Source of the DNA: a virus
Length of the DNA stretch: 50,625 nucleotides
IMG/VR virus record: IMGVR_UViG_3300001918_000035
Coordinates: 1 to 50,625 of that record
Strand: one strand, 5' to 3'
Shown here in pieces: positions 41,588 through 49,530 of this stretch. Under the pieces are notes generated by a model. It made no database searches, was not told where the DNA came from, and saw only the letters and a program-made list of their open reading frames with translations. How positions within the stretch are numbered: position 1 is the first letter of the stretch; every line of letters begins with the position of its first letter. Position numbers and translations under genes: made by a program.

Positions 41588-41946
41588 GTTCCGATGATCT
41601 CCCAATCCGGCGCGCCGGGCCGTTCGACGACGCGGCCCAGGCCGGCGTCCGCATGGATCAGGCCGCCGTCACTCAGAATGCCGAGGTGAAGCTGGCCCGG
41701 CCCCGGCCGCATCAGCAGCACGTCGCCCGGCCGCCGCTCCGCCGCCGCCGGGACGAAGCCCGCCGCCTCCAGCGCCGCCGCGATCCGGCGCGGATCGCCG
41801 CCGCGCAGCGCATAGCCGGTCGGGGCCGGCGCCTCAGCCGCCCAGGCGACCAGCCCGATACAGTCGAGACCCGTGGCGGGGTCCCGCCCGTGAAGGCGGA
41901 AGCGGGCGCCGATCAGGGCGCGGGCGCGGGCGGCAAGGTCGCTCAT
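41551..41946 (-). CDS. GTA g14-like NlpC/P60 peptidase (131 aa)
   Basis: A cell-wall peptidase of the GTA tail. The catalytic cysteine is C29 in TGLDCIGLV and the histidine H87 in GQLHLGIL, with a polar residue following in the AGLGRVVE region. Start ATG at 41946 (MSDLAARARALIGARFRLHG) overlaps the g13-like stop. RcGTA g14 is similar in length. It probably opens peptidoglycan of the recipient cell during DNA delivery. Confidence 0.9.
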   Translation of the reverse strand: MSDLAARARALIGARFRLHGRDPATGLDCIGLVAWAAEAPAPTGYALRGGDPRRIAAALEAAGFVPAAAERRPGDVLLMRPGPGQLHLGILSDGGLIHADAGLGRVVERPGAPDWEIIGTWRLCSLVPSAR

Positions 41947-42755
41947 TCGCCGGGATAGCGCGTCAGGAGGTCGGTGCCGGGCAGATGCGGCTCGCCGCGG
42001 AAATTCTCCCAATTGCCGAAGCGGTCGCGGCAGGTCGCGAAGCTCTTGTCGCAGCCCTCGATGATCTCCGCGCGGTCGCCCGGGGCGAGCGGAAAGCGCG
42101 GCGCCGCCGCCAGCGTGACAGTCGCGCCGGCGCTGGCGAGGATCGCCTCGGCCAGCCCGCCATTGTCGCCGTCCAGCCAGCGCAGCCGGCCCCAGCCCCA
42201 GGCGTTCGGCGCGGGCTCGGCCCGGTCGAGCATGACCTCCGCCCCGGCCGCGGCGACGACGCGCACCAGCCGCCGGCGGCCGGCGAGATCGACTCGGCAG
42301 CGCCGGTCGCCCAGCTCGGCGCGGCATTCGGGCGACGTCACTTCGGTGATCCGCTCGGCAAGCCGGCTCTCGACGCCGCGCAGCGCGGCATGGAATTGGC
42401 CGCGGGCGATGCGCACCGGCCCGAGCGTGCCGCGCGCCAGCTCGACGAAGCGGGCGGGATCCGTCCAGTCGACTGCCAGCAGGCGGATCGCCGCACCGTC
42501 CCAGCGGCCGGCCTGCAGGTCGGCAGCGGTGATCGCATCCGCGCTCAGGGCGCCGCTCAGGTCGACCGCGCCGCCCTCGGCCGGCAGGGCGGCTTCGATC
42601 GCGGACGGGACGATGCCGGGCGCCGCGCGGTAAAGAAAGCCGTCGACCAGCAGCGGCCGGTCGTGCGCGGTGAAGCCCATCGCCACCCCGTCGCGCCGTT
42701 CCAGCCGCCAGCAGAGCGCCACCGTCAGGCTGTCGCCGTCGAGAAAGGCCGTCAT
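41943..42755 (-). CDS. GTA g13-like tail hub protein, DUF2163 (270 aa)
   Basis: The protein starts MTAFLDGDSLTVALCWRLER and holds the DUF2163 signature: GFTAHDRPLLVDGFLYRAAP, then the C-terminal cysteine set SPECRAELGDRRCRVDLAGR and IIEGCDKSFATCRDRFGNWE, ending FRGEPHLPGTD. The four cysteines bind an iron-sulfur cluster in RcGTA g13, as I recall. It overlaps the neighbours by ATGA at both ends. Length is close to the family (about 290 aa). Confidence 0.92.
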   Translation of the reverse strand: MTAFLDGDSLTVALCWRLERRDGVAMGFTAHDRPLLVDGFLYRAAPGIVPSAIEAALPAEGGAVDLSGALSADAITAADLQAGRWDGAAIRLLAVDWTDPARFVELARGTLGPVRIARGQFHAALRGVESRLAERITEVTSPECRAELGDRRCRVDLAGRRRLVRVVAAAGAEVMLDRAEPAPNAWGWGRLRWLDGDNGGLAEAILASAGATVTLAAAPRFPLAPGDRAEIIEGCDKSFATCRDRFGNWENFRGEPHLPGTDLLTRYPGE

Positions 42756-45028
42756 TCGCGCACCTCGATCAGCGGCACGCTGCCCGCCTCTCCGGCCAGG
42801 AAGGTCGCCCGGCTGACTTCCAGCCGGTCCTCGGCGAAGCGCACCGGCACGTCGAAGCGGTAACCGGCCGTGATCACGGCGTCCGCCGCCGGCGGCACCG
42901 CGAAGACGATCACGCCGCGATCGTCGAGCGACCAGGCGGCGGTCTCGGCGCCGTTCACCGCCACGCGGACGCTGCCCGCGACCGGGCGCGTGATCCGGCG
43001 CGTGGCGGCGCCGTAATTCTTGACGAGCGGGAAGTGGCTCCTTGTGCCGTCCCCGATGCCCAGCGTCTGGTCGAGCGGGCCGGGCACGCCCGTCATGCCC
43101 GCCGAACTGTCGTCGAGCGGATCGCGGAAGCGGAAGCCGCGCAAGGGCCCGTGCCGCGCCCGGAAGAAAGCGAGCAGCCGGCCGAGATCCGCTTCGGACC
43201 TGAGGCCGGGCCCGGCGTCGAAGCGCAGCCGGGCTTCGGCCCATTCGGCGTTGCGCTGCTCGCGTCCGCCCGCCCCGCTTGCGATCGCGGTCGCCGTCAT
43301 CGCCTCGACCGCCGCGTCGCGGCCGATGTCGAGCGGAAACAGCACGTCGTCGAAAGCCTCCATCGCCGCCTCCTCGCTGAACCATGTGAAGCCGTCCCGC
43401 ATCACCTGCGGCAGCGCCCAGAGCACCGTTTCCGCCACGCCTCGCGCGCGGGCACGCGCGGCCGCCGCGGCGATCGCCTGCCACTGGCGGGACTGGTCGG
43501 GGCGCAGCACGAAGCCCGCCAGATAATGCTGTTCGGGAACCGGATAGCCGAGCCGCGCGGTCAGCTCGGCCAGCCCCGCGGCGCTGGCGGCGATCCGCTC
43601 CTCCGTCACCCAGGTATAGTCTTCGAGCTGGAGCACGTCGAAGGCGGGCTTCGCCCAGCCGATCGGCGCCAGCGCCCGCTTCAGCTCCGGCGCCGACAGC
43701 ACCGTCGGCAGATAGACGAGCACGAGCGATTCCGCGTCCGGCGCCTCGATGCGGACCGCCGCGACCAGCGCTGCCGTCGATGCCGCGAGCAAGGCGCCGG
43801 CGGCGTCGAGCGCGGCGATCTGCGCTGCCGACATCGGCGCGGTGACATCGTCGATCACCGGCGGGTCGCCGAGCGCCTGGCGGGCGGCGGCGTCGTAGAT
43901 GTGGAGCCGCCGGTCGAACCCCACCCACCACCAGGGCTCGCCGACCTGGAAGCGGACGCGCAGCCCCGCCTCGCGGCCGATCGCCGCGAAGGCGCGCCCG
44001 ACCGCCTGCAGATAGGCCATGGCCTCGGCGACCGCCGGCGACAGGAGCGTCGACGGGGGCGACCAGCCGGTGTGCGCGGGATCGCCATTCGCCGCCCGCT
44101 GCTTCCACGGCTCCGGGCAATGGGCGTCGAACAGCTCGTAGCTGAGCGACCAGATCAGCTCGAAGTCGAGCGCCCGGGCGCGCACGGCGAAGTCCCGATG
44201 CCAGGCCGCGGCCGGGGCGCAGAGCGCCCCGCCGCTGGTCGTCACGAGGCCATTTTCCAGCCGGAAATAATGGCTCATGCCGACATAATGGTTGATCAGC
44301 CCGCGATAGCCGAGCTGGAGGATGGTGCGCAGCACCCGTTCGGGCGTCAGATTGTAGCAATCGTCATAGCCGGTCGCGATCCTGAGCGGGTGGGGCGGCA
44401 CCAGCGGGTCGCCGATCGCCAGCACCGATGCGCGGCCGGTGCTGGCGATCCCGGACAGCTCCACCCAGCCTTCGGCCGCCGCCGCCAGGCTGCCCCCGGC
44501 CGGATCATAGCCGGGCGGCACCAGCGAAATGAACATCCGGTCGATGTCGCCGGCCCAGACCGGATCGGCCTCCCCCGGCAGCAGGAAGCCGCCGGACAGG
44601 GCATCGAAGTCGATCCGGATCTCGGCATCGTCGGGCGTGCCATCGGCATAATTCCACAGCCGGACATACCAGGCGCGCGCATGGCCGGCGGCGTCGCGCC
44701 CTTCGATGGTCAGCGTCGGGCCATGGACGGCGTCGAGCGGCAGCACCCCCGCCGAGCGCCAGTGGAAGCGCACGGCGCAGCCGCGATAGTCCCGCGCCGT
44801 CTCATAGGCGAGCAGCGGATGGTCGTGCCGGTCCTCGGACCACCAGATCAGCCCCGCCAGATCGTTGCGGCGATAGCAGACCAGGTCGACGCGCAGCGCA
44901 TCGGCCGCCTGCGTCACCACCGCCGCCATCATCGGGCGCGGGAAATCGATGGTCCAGAAACGCGGATCGAAGCGCTTGATGAACCCCTTTTCCTGCGCGT
45001 CCGGCGCCGCTGCCAGCCAATAGCCCAT
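42752..45028 (-). CDS. GTA g12-like DUF2460 distal tail protein with a large N-terminal extension (758 aa)
   Basis: Residues about 560-757 match DUF2460 (g12): DDVLFPLDIGRDAAVEAMTA, then REQRNAEWAEARLRFDAGPG, then LLAFFRARHGPLRGFRFRDP. The DUF2460 protein of RcGTA is about 210 aa alone. Here about 550 residues precede it: an N-terminal beta-rich part (RFDPRFWTIDFPRPMMAAVV) and a stretch at about 215-545 that reads as a TIM-barrel/glycosidase-like fold (LTPERVLRTILQLGYRGLIN, then FELIWSLSYELFDAHCPEPW, then RVRFQVGEPWWWVGFDRRLH). The extension may bind or cut a cell-surface glycan. Its start ATG at 45028 lies 5 bases from the tape measure stop. Confidence 0.85.
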   Translation of the reverse strand: MGYWLAAAPDAQEKGFIKRFDPRFWTIDFPRPMMAAVVTQAADALRVDLVCYRRNDLAGLIWWSEDRHDHPLLAYETARDYRGCAVRFHWRSAGVLPLDAVHGPTLTIEGRDAAGHARAWYVRLWNYADGTPDDAEIRIDFDALSGGFLLPGEADPVWAGDIDRMFISLVPPGYDPAGGSLAAAAEGWVELSGIASTGRASVLAIGDPLVPPHPLRIATGYDDCYNLTPERVLRTILQLGYRGLINHYVGMSHYFRLENGLVTTSGGALCAPAAAWHRDFAVRARALDFELIWSLSYELFDAHCPEPWKQRAANGDPAHTGWSPPSTLLSPAVAEAMAYLQAVGRAFAAIGREAGLRVRFQVGEPWWWVGFDRRLHIYDAAARQALGDPPVIDDVTAPMSAAQIAALDAAGALLAASTAALVAAVRIEAPDAESLVLVYLPTVLSAPELKRALAPIGWAKPAFDVLQLEDYTWVTEERIAASAAGLAELTARLGYPVPEQHYLAGFVLRPDQSRQWQAIAAAAARARARGVAETVLWALPQVMRDGFTWFSEEAAMEAFDDVLFPLDIGRDAAVEAMTATAIASGAGGREQRNAEWAEARLRFDAGPGLRSEADLGRLLAFFRARHGPLRGFRFRDPLDDSSAGMTGVPGPLDQTLGIGDGTRSHFPLVKNYGAATRRITRPVAGSVRVAVNGAETAAWSLDDRGVIVFAVPPAADAVITAGYRFDVPVRFAEDRLEVSRATFLAGEAGSVPLIEVRE

Positions 45029-45033
45029 CGGCG

Positions 45034-45609
45034 TCAGCGCTCGAGCGCGCGGCGGACCGCCCGCGCGATCTGGCGGCCGGAACGTTGCAGCGCCTGCGCC
45101 GGTTCGGTGCCGCCGGGCGCCATGATGGTGATGGCGACGCGCACGTCCCGGCCGCCGCCCGGCCCGGCAGCCGGGTTGGGCAGGATCGATCCGGCCTGGG
45201 CGGGGGCGAACAGCTCGGGCCCGCGCTCGCCGACCAGATAGGCGCGGCCCGGCGCGACCGGCCCGCCGGCGGCGCGACCGGGCGCGCCCCCGGCACCGGC
45301 GAACAGCGCCGCCGGGCCGCGCCAGCCGCCGCCGGTCGCCAGCCCGCCCAGAATGGCCGCCAGCCCGGCCCGGTCGGCGCTCGCCGCGATCTCCGCGAGC
45401 AGCGCGAGCGTCGCCCGCGCCAGCTCCTCCAGCCCCAGCCGGCCGGTGCGCGCGGCGCGCACCAGCACGGTCTCGAGCGTCCGTCCCGCCCGTTCGGCGC
45501 CCTGCGCGAACGGACCGTCCAGCTCCGCCCGCATCGCCGCCACGTCGCGGGCGAAGCCGGCAGTGTCGGCGCGCACCGCGACGACCAGCCGTTCGATTTC
45601 CTCATCCAT
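45034..45609 (-). CDS. GTA g11-like short tape measure protein (191 aa)
   Basis: Starts MDEEIERLVVAVRADTAGFA, the tape measure pattern of GTAs. Helical N-terminal half with an Ala/Leu-rich segment (LELARATLALLAEIAASADR-like), then a Gly/Pro-rich part with GRAYLVGERGPELFAPAQAG, a typical tape measure C-terminal motif. RcGTA g11 is about 220 aa, giving a very short tail. It overlaps the chaperone gene by 8 bases. Compare the 1099-aa tape measure of the prophage. Confidence 0.88.
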   Translation of the reverse strand: MDEEIERLVVAVRADTAGFARDVAAMRAELDGPFAQGAERAGRTLETVLVRAARTGRLGLEELARATLALLAEIAASADRAGLAAILGGLATGGGWRGPAALFAGAGGAPGRAAGGPVAPGRAYLVGERGPELFAPAQAGSILPNPAAGPGGGRDVRVAITIMAPGGTEPAQALQRSGRQIARAVRRALER

Positions 45610-45793
45610 CGGGGAAACTCTCCTGTAGCCGGGCGAGGAGCGCGCCGTCGCCGGCGCCGTCCTCGGGCGGCGCCAATGCGGTCAGCACCGTCGCCAGTTC
45701 CGCCGGGGTCGCGCGCCAGAACTCGTCCGGCCGCCAGCCGAGCACCGCGCCGGCAAGACCGGCGAGGCCGGTCGCGCGGTCGGCGAACCTCAT
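45602..45793 (-). CDS. GTA tail assembly chaperone, g10.1-like (63 aa)
   Basis: Small protein, start ATG at 45793 (MRFADRATGLAGLAGAVLGW), then RPDEFWRATPAELATVLTAL, matching the rcc01693-type chaperone family of GTAs. Start overlaps the g10-like stop (ATGA). Acts before tape measure and tube assembly. Confidence 0.85.
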   Translation of the reverse strand: MRFADRATGLAGLAGAVLGWRPDEFWRATPAELATVLTALAPPEDGAGDGALLARLQESFPDG

Positions 45794-46101
45794 CGGCCTT
45801 GCAGCACCTGCTGGAGCAGCGGCTTGAGCGCGGCGGCACTGGCCGCCAGCCCCGCTGCCGCCACGCCTTCGCCGAACGCTTCGCGGCTCAGCCCGTCCGG
45901 CCGGTCGGCCAGGCAATGCCAGAACAGCGCCACCATCTCCTGGATGGTCAGCCGGCCGCCCGCCGCCCGGTCGACCAGCGCGAAGAGCGGGCCGAGCTCC
46001 TCCTCGGCGGCGACCAGCGCGGCGAAGCTCGGCCGCAAGATGAGCGTCGCGCCCGCCACCTGCAGGCGCGCTTCGCCGCGCGCCGGGTTCGCGCCGCTCA
46101 T
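45790..46101 (-). CDS. GTA g10-like tail assembly protein (103 aa)
   Basis: Begins MSGANPARGEARLQVAGATL and contains LRPSFAALVAAEEELGPLFA and LTIQEMVALFWHCLADRP, the GTA gp10 (tail tube chaperone) pattern. Couples to the tail tube gene upstream and to the smaller chaperone downstream. Equivalent in role to lambda G without a frameshift signal; the two chaperones are separate genes here. Confidence 0.88.
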   Translation of the reverse strand: MSGANPARGEARLQVAGATLILRPSFAALVAAEEELGPLFALVDRAAGGRLTIQEMVALFWHCLADRPDGLSREAFGEGVAAAGLAASAAALKPLLQQVLQGR

Positions 46102-46505
46102 GCCGGCACCACCGGGCCGGAGCTTTCCAGGCTCAGCGCATAGCTGCGCTCGCCGTTGAAATCGCCGGCATAGTCGAGGCGGGACACGAGGAAGCGGCCG
46201 CGCATCCGCTCGCCGCTCTCGAAGCTCAGCTCGAAATCGTCGATCGCGCCCGCCAGCGCATGGGCCCGCAGCCGCGCTTCGGCGGCCGATCCGGTGAACA
46301 CGCCGGCGCCCGAGACCGAGACCGAGCGGATGCCGGCCCCGGCGAGCAGCTCCCGCCAGCCGCCCGAGCCCTTGTTCGTCACCACGACGGCTTCGCCGTT
46401 CACCGACATCTGCGTCGTCCGCAGCCCCGCCACCGTCGCATAGGCGGGCGGGCTCGCCCCGTCGCCGATCTTCAGCAGAAAGGCGCTTCCTCGTTCCATT
46501 GCCAT
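46098..46505 (-). CDS. GTA g9-like major tail tube protein (135 aa)
   Basis: Starts MAMERGSAFLLKIGDGASPP and holds TTQMSVNGEAVVVTNKGSGG and ELSFESGERMRGRFLVSRLD, a signature of the GTA/TP901-like tail tube family (phage major tail protein 2 type). Beta-rich throughout. Forms the hexameric tail tube. Confidence 0.92.
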   Translation of the reverse strand: MAMERGSAFLLKIGDGASPPAYATVAGLRTTQMSVNGEAVVVTNKGSGGWRELLAGAGIRSVSVSGAGVFTGSAAEARLRAHALAGAIDDFELSFESGERMRGRFLVSRLDYAGDFNGERSYALSLESSGPVVPA

Positions 46506-46518
46506 CGCACCTGCTCCC

Positions 46519-46911
46519 TCAGTCTTCGATCGCCCGCACCCTGAGATCGACGGCGCCGATCCAGCCCGGGCCGTCGCGGCCGCTGCGGCTGCGCACGAAA
46601 GTGGCGCCGCCGAGCTGCCAGCCGGGCAGCGTCCGCGGCAGCGCGGCCGCGGCCCGGACGATGCCGTCCATCAGCCGGCGCAGCCGCGCCGGATCGGGGC
46701 CGACGTCGCGCACGGTCGCGCCCAGCCGCAGCTCGCGGCCCTGCCGGTCCTGGAGCGACCAGTCGGCGGCGATCACGTCGCCGATCTCGATCCAGGGCGG
46801 CGTCGCCCGCGGCGGCCGGCCGATGAACACGCCATGCGCTTCGCTCCGGACCGCCGGCTCGGCCGCGATCGCGGCCCGGAGCGCGTCCGCCACATGCTGT
46901 TCGACACTCAT
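46519..46911 (-). CDS. GTA g8-like tail terminator, DUF3168 (130 aa)
   Basis: Matches DUF3168: MSVEQHVADALRAAIAAEPA, then PPWIEIGDVIAADWSLQDRQ, then RRLMDGIVRAAAALPRTLPG. Caps the tail tube and joins it to the head. Start overlaps the stop of the small gene upstream (46908-46911). Confidence 0.88.
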   Translation of the reverse strand: MSVEQHVADALRAAIAAEPAVRSEAHGVFIGRPPRATPPWIEIGDVIAADWSLQDRQGRELRLGATVRDVGPDPARLRRLMDGIVRAAAALPRTLPGWQLGGATFVRSRSGRDGPGWIGAVDLRVRAIED

Positions 46912-47111
46912 CTCAGCAGCTCTCCGATCCAGCGCAGCCGCGCATCCTCGAACCAGCGGCGCCGGAGGCCACGGCCGCGGAGCCGCACCTCGCCGTCCGC
47001 CGCCTCGGCCGTGACGCCGGGGACGGCGATCGTGCGCGCCAGCCGCGCCGCCAGCGCCGCCGCGCGATCGGCGGCGCGCTGCCCGGCCCGGGCCTGAAGT
47101 CGTTCGAACAT
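46908..47111 (-). CDS. Small GTA head-tail joining protein (67 aa)
   Basis: ATG at 47111 (MFERLQARAGQRAADRAAAL) overlaps the g6-like stop; ends RWFEDARLRWIGELLR. In position between g6-like and g8-like genes it stands where RcGTA has g7. It is shorter than RcGTA g7 (about 110 aa), so it may be a reduced or different connector. Family resemblance is weak. Confidence 0.65.
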   Translation of the reverse strand: MFERLQARAGQRAADRAAALAARLARTIAVPGVTAEAADGEVRLRGRGLRRRWFEDARLRWIGELLR

Positions 47112-47659
47112 CAGGCGAGCCGCAGCCGCTGCCATGGCCGCCACAGCGCGGCGACGGCGGCCGGCGGCACCGCGGCGGCGGAGGCGTCGTCGCGATTGAC
47201 GAACAGATGCAGCGCCAGCCGCACCACGCCCTGGGCGACCGGCGGCGGCACCTGCGCCCAGCCGGATGCCAGCCCCGCCTCGTACCGCACCCGCACCCGC
47301 CCGGCGGCGCCGGGCTGCGTCACCCGCACCCAGCCGCCGCCGTCCGGCGCGATGTCGATGCCATAGGCCTCGACCGGCAGCGGAAAGACCGCGCCTTCGG
47401 CCGGGAGTCCGTCGACGCCGGCGATCGCCCGCACCGGGCGGGCGGCCAGGGCCGTCCAGGTCGCGGCCGCCCCGATCACTTCCTCGGCCCCGCGCGCGAT
47501 CAGCACCTGGCCGCAAAAGCTTTCGCACAGCAGCAGCGCGGTCGCGGCCAGGGCGTCGATCACCGGATCCTCATCCTCCTGCACGATCCGCGCAAATTGC
47601 TTGACCGCTTCCCGCGTCGCCGCGATTTCGGCCGCAGGCAGCTCCGCCAGCGTCACCAT
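47111..47659 (-). CDS. GTA g6-like head-tail connector (182 aa)
   Basis: Starts MVTLAELPAAEIAATREAVK behind GGAGGG. Contains IDALAATALLLCESFCGQVL and RVRVRYEAGLASGWAQVPPP with VVRLALHLFVNRDD, the pattern of the HK97 gp6/GTA g6 connectors (DUF3859-like naming uncertain). Stands directly after the capsid gene, as usual. Confidence 0.87.
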   Translation of the reverse strand: MVTLAELPAAEIAATREAVKQFARIVQEDEDPVIDALAATALLLCESFCGQVLIARGAEEVIGAAATWTALAARPVRAIAGVDGLPAEGAVFPLPVEAYGIDIAPDGGGWVRVTQPGAAGRVRVRYEAGLASGWAQVPPPVAQGVVRLALHLFVNRDDASAAAVPPAAVAALWRPWQRLRLA

Positions 47660-47713
47660 CAGCCTTGCCCTCCCTGCCCGGGCCTGGCGGCCCGGGCTTT
47701 CTGGTCCATCCGG

Positions 47714-48772
47714 TCACGCCGTCGCGAAGCGCATCAGCTTGATCGCCTCGCTGTTCGTCACCGCGCCGCCGACGCGCTTGACCGCGTAGAAATGGACGAA
47801 CGGCTTGTGGGAAAAGGGATCGCGCAGGATGGTGGTCTCGCGCCGCTCGGCGATCAGATAGCCGAGCCGGAAATTGCCGAAGGCGATGGCGAAGCTGTCC
47901 GCGGCGATGTCGGGCATGTCCTCCGCCTCGATCACCGGATAGCCGAGCAGCAGCGCCGGCTCGCCGTTCGCCAGCGCCGGCTGCCACAGGAACGCGCCGT
48001 CGCTGGTCTTGAACTTGCGGATGCGCGCCAGCGTCGCCGAGTTCATCACCCACGCCGCGCCCTGGCGATAGGGCGCGCGCAGCAGCTGCACCAGGTCGAT
48101 CAGCCGGTCGGCCGGGTTGCTTGCCGGAAAGCCGCCGGCGAGCCCGGAAGGCAGATATTGCAGCGCGCCGAACGGCCGCACCGCATCGTTCTGCGTGGTC
48201 GGCGTGCCGGTCAGAAAGCCGCGCGGCTTGTTGACGCCGTCGCCCAGGATGAAGGCGCTGCCCTCGGCGCGGGCGAATTCGGTGGCGATCTCGCCGGCCA
48301 GCCACGCTTCGACGTCGAACGCCGCATCGTCCAGCATCGCCTGGCTGGCCGCGGGATTGGCGTAAAGCTCGCCCATCGGCGGCGCGATCTCGCGAAAGTC
48401 CGGCGTGTCGGTCTCCGGCCGCGCCGCCACTTCGCTGACCCAGCCCGAGGGCGTCCCGCCCGTCGTAACCAGCTTGCGATAGCCGGCAGAGCCGACCTGA
48501 ACCACATTGGCGATCGACCGGATCGGCGAGATCGCCTTCAGCGTCGCATCGATCTGCGCGTCGATCTCGCGCGGGACGGCGAAGCCGCCATCGGCGCCGG
48601 TGGTCGCATCGAAGCTCTTGAGCTCGAGCTCCGACCCGCGGCGCAGATAGCCGTCGACGAAGGCGGATCGGCCGGCATCGGCACGGGCGCCGGCAAGCGC
48701 CGGGCGGTCGGGCGCCGGCATGGCGGCAGGGTCGGGCGCGGCCGAAGCGAAGCCGCTGGTCATCTCGTCCAT
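47714..48772 (-). CDS. GTA g5-like HK97-fold major capsid protein (352 aa)
   Basis: Start ATG at 48772 has AAGGAG at good distance and overlaps the protease end by 13 bases. The N-terminal 60 residues (MDEMTSGFASAAPDPA onward) are the short delta-type segment. The mature shell begins near FDATTGADGGFAVPREIDAQ and includes ISPIRSIANVVQVGSAGYRK, then WVMNSATLARIRKFKTSDGA and GYPVIEAEDMPDIAADSFAI, all standard HK97 phrases. Length is a little below RcGTA g5 (about 395 aa). Confidence 0.94.
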   Translation of the reverse strand: MDEMTSGFASAAPDPAAMPAPDRPALAGARADAGRSAFVDGYLRRGSELELKSFDATTGADGGFAVPREIDAQIDATLKAISPIRSIANVVQVGSAGYRKLVTTGGTPSGWVSEVAARPETDTPDFREIAPPMGELYANPAASQAMLDDAAFDVEAWLAGEIATEFARAEGSAFILGDGVNKPRGFLTGTPTTQNDAVRPFGALQYLPSGLAGGFPASNPADRLIDLVQLLRAPYRQGAAWVMNSATLARIRKFKTSDGAFLWQPALANGEPALLLGYPVIEAEDMPDIAADSFAIAFGNFRLGYLIAERRETTILRDPFSHKPFVHFYAVKRVGGAVTNSEAIKLMRFATA

Positions 48773-49176
48773 TCCACTCTCCTTGCGGTCGGCGCCTCCG
48801 GGGTCGGAGGCGGGGTCAATCGGGGGTCGGCGGCGACGCGCGCCACGCGGGCCAGAGGCTGCATCGGCAGCCGCACCAGGCTCACTTCGACCAGTTCGAG
48901 CGCGATCAGCTCGCGGCCGATCGCCAGGCGCCGCGCCGCCTGCACGCGAAAGCCGATCGACAGGCCGAGACCGGGCCAGACCGGCCGGTCGCAAATGCCC
49001 GTCACCCACAGGCCGATGGCGTTTTCGCCCAGCGCCTCGATCGTGCCGGCGACGGCGCCATGCTCCCAGCACAGCGCGACCGGCCTCGGCCGCGGCCCGA
49101 AGGCGCCGCTGCGGATCACGTCGCCGCTGCGGTCGGCGCGGTCGAACAGCGCGGCATAGCCGGCGAACCGCGTCAC
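48760..49176 (-). CDS. GTA g4-like prohead protease (138 aa)
   Basis: GTG start at 49176 (VTRFAGYAALFDRADRSGDV) overlaps the preceding stop. HK97-type protease: catalytic histidine in ALCWEHGA (near residue 45) and serine in GLGLSIGF (near residue 75). At 138 aa it is shorter than most S78 proteases (about 180) but the core is complete. Trims the capsid precursors. Confidence 0.9.
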   Translation of the reverse strand: MTRFAGYAALFDRADRSGDVIRSGAFGPRPRPVALCWEHGAVAGTIEALGENAIGLWVTGICDRPVWPGLGLSIGFRVQAARRLAIGRELIALELVEVSLVRLPMQPLARVARVAADPRLTPPPTPEAPTARRVEWTR

Positions 49177-49481
49177 CGGAGATGCTCCACCAGCCCGGCG
49201 CGGACGGTCAGCCCGACCAGCAGCACCGCCAGCAGCAGCCGCACCGCCCAGCCGGCGACCGCCTTCACGGCCGAGCTTTTCACGTCCCGCCATGCGCGCA
49301 GCAGATCGCGCAGCTCGCGGACGTCGCGGCCGGCGAGGTCGTCGGCCAGGCCGAGATCGGCGAAGGCCCGGCGGGCGCCGAGCTGGCTCGCCTCTTCGAT
49401 CAGGCCGCGCAGCGTCGCCATCGGCGCGCCTTCCTCATGCGCCTGGGCGAGCAGCGCCGCGAGCAGCGTCTCGTTGGACAT
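49173..49481 (-). CDS. GTA g3.5-like small protein with a C-terminal hydrophobic helix (102 aa)
   Basis: ATG at 49481 (MSNETLLAALLAQAHEEGAP) with GAGGGG upstream. The first 60 residues are helical (LRGLIEEASQLGARRAFADL), the end is a hydrophobic helix (AVRLLLAVLLVGLTVRAGLV). Stands between portal and protease as RcGTA g3.5 does; resembles the DUF6127 group of sphingomonad GTAs. No known biochemical role. Confidence 0.8.
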   Translation of the reverse strand: MSNETLLAALLAQAHEEGAPMATLRGLIEEASQLGARRAFADLGLADDLAGRDVRELRDLLRAWRDVKSSAVKAVAGWAVRLLLAVLLVGLTVRAGLVEHLR

Positions 49482-49530
49482 TCCTGCCCCTCTCAAAATC
49501 TTGGCGCCCCCGCGCCGCTGCGTCCGCGCC

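Noticed and set aside
39455-41689. A 744-codon plus-strand frame opposite the g15-like gene
   Set aside because: Very Arg-rich and opposite a well-supported GTA gene; treated as a shadow.
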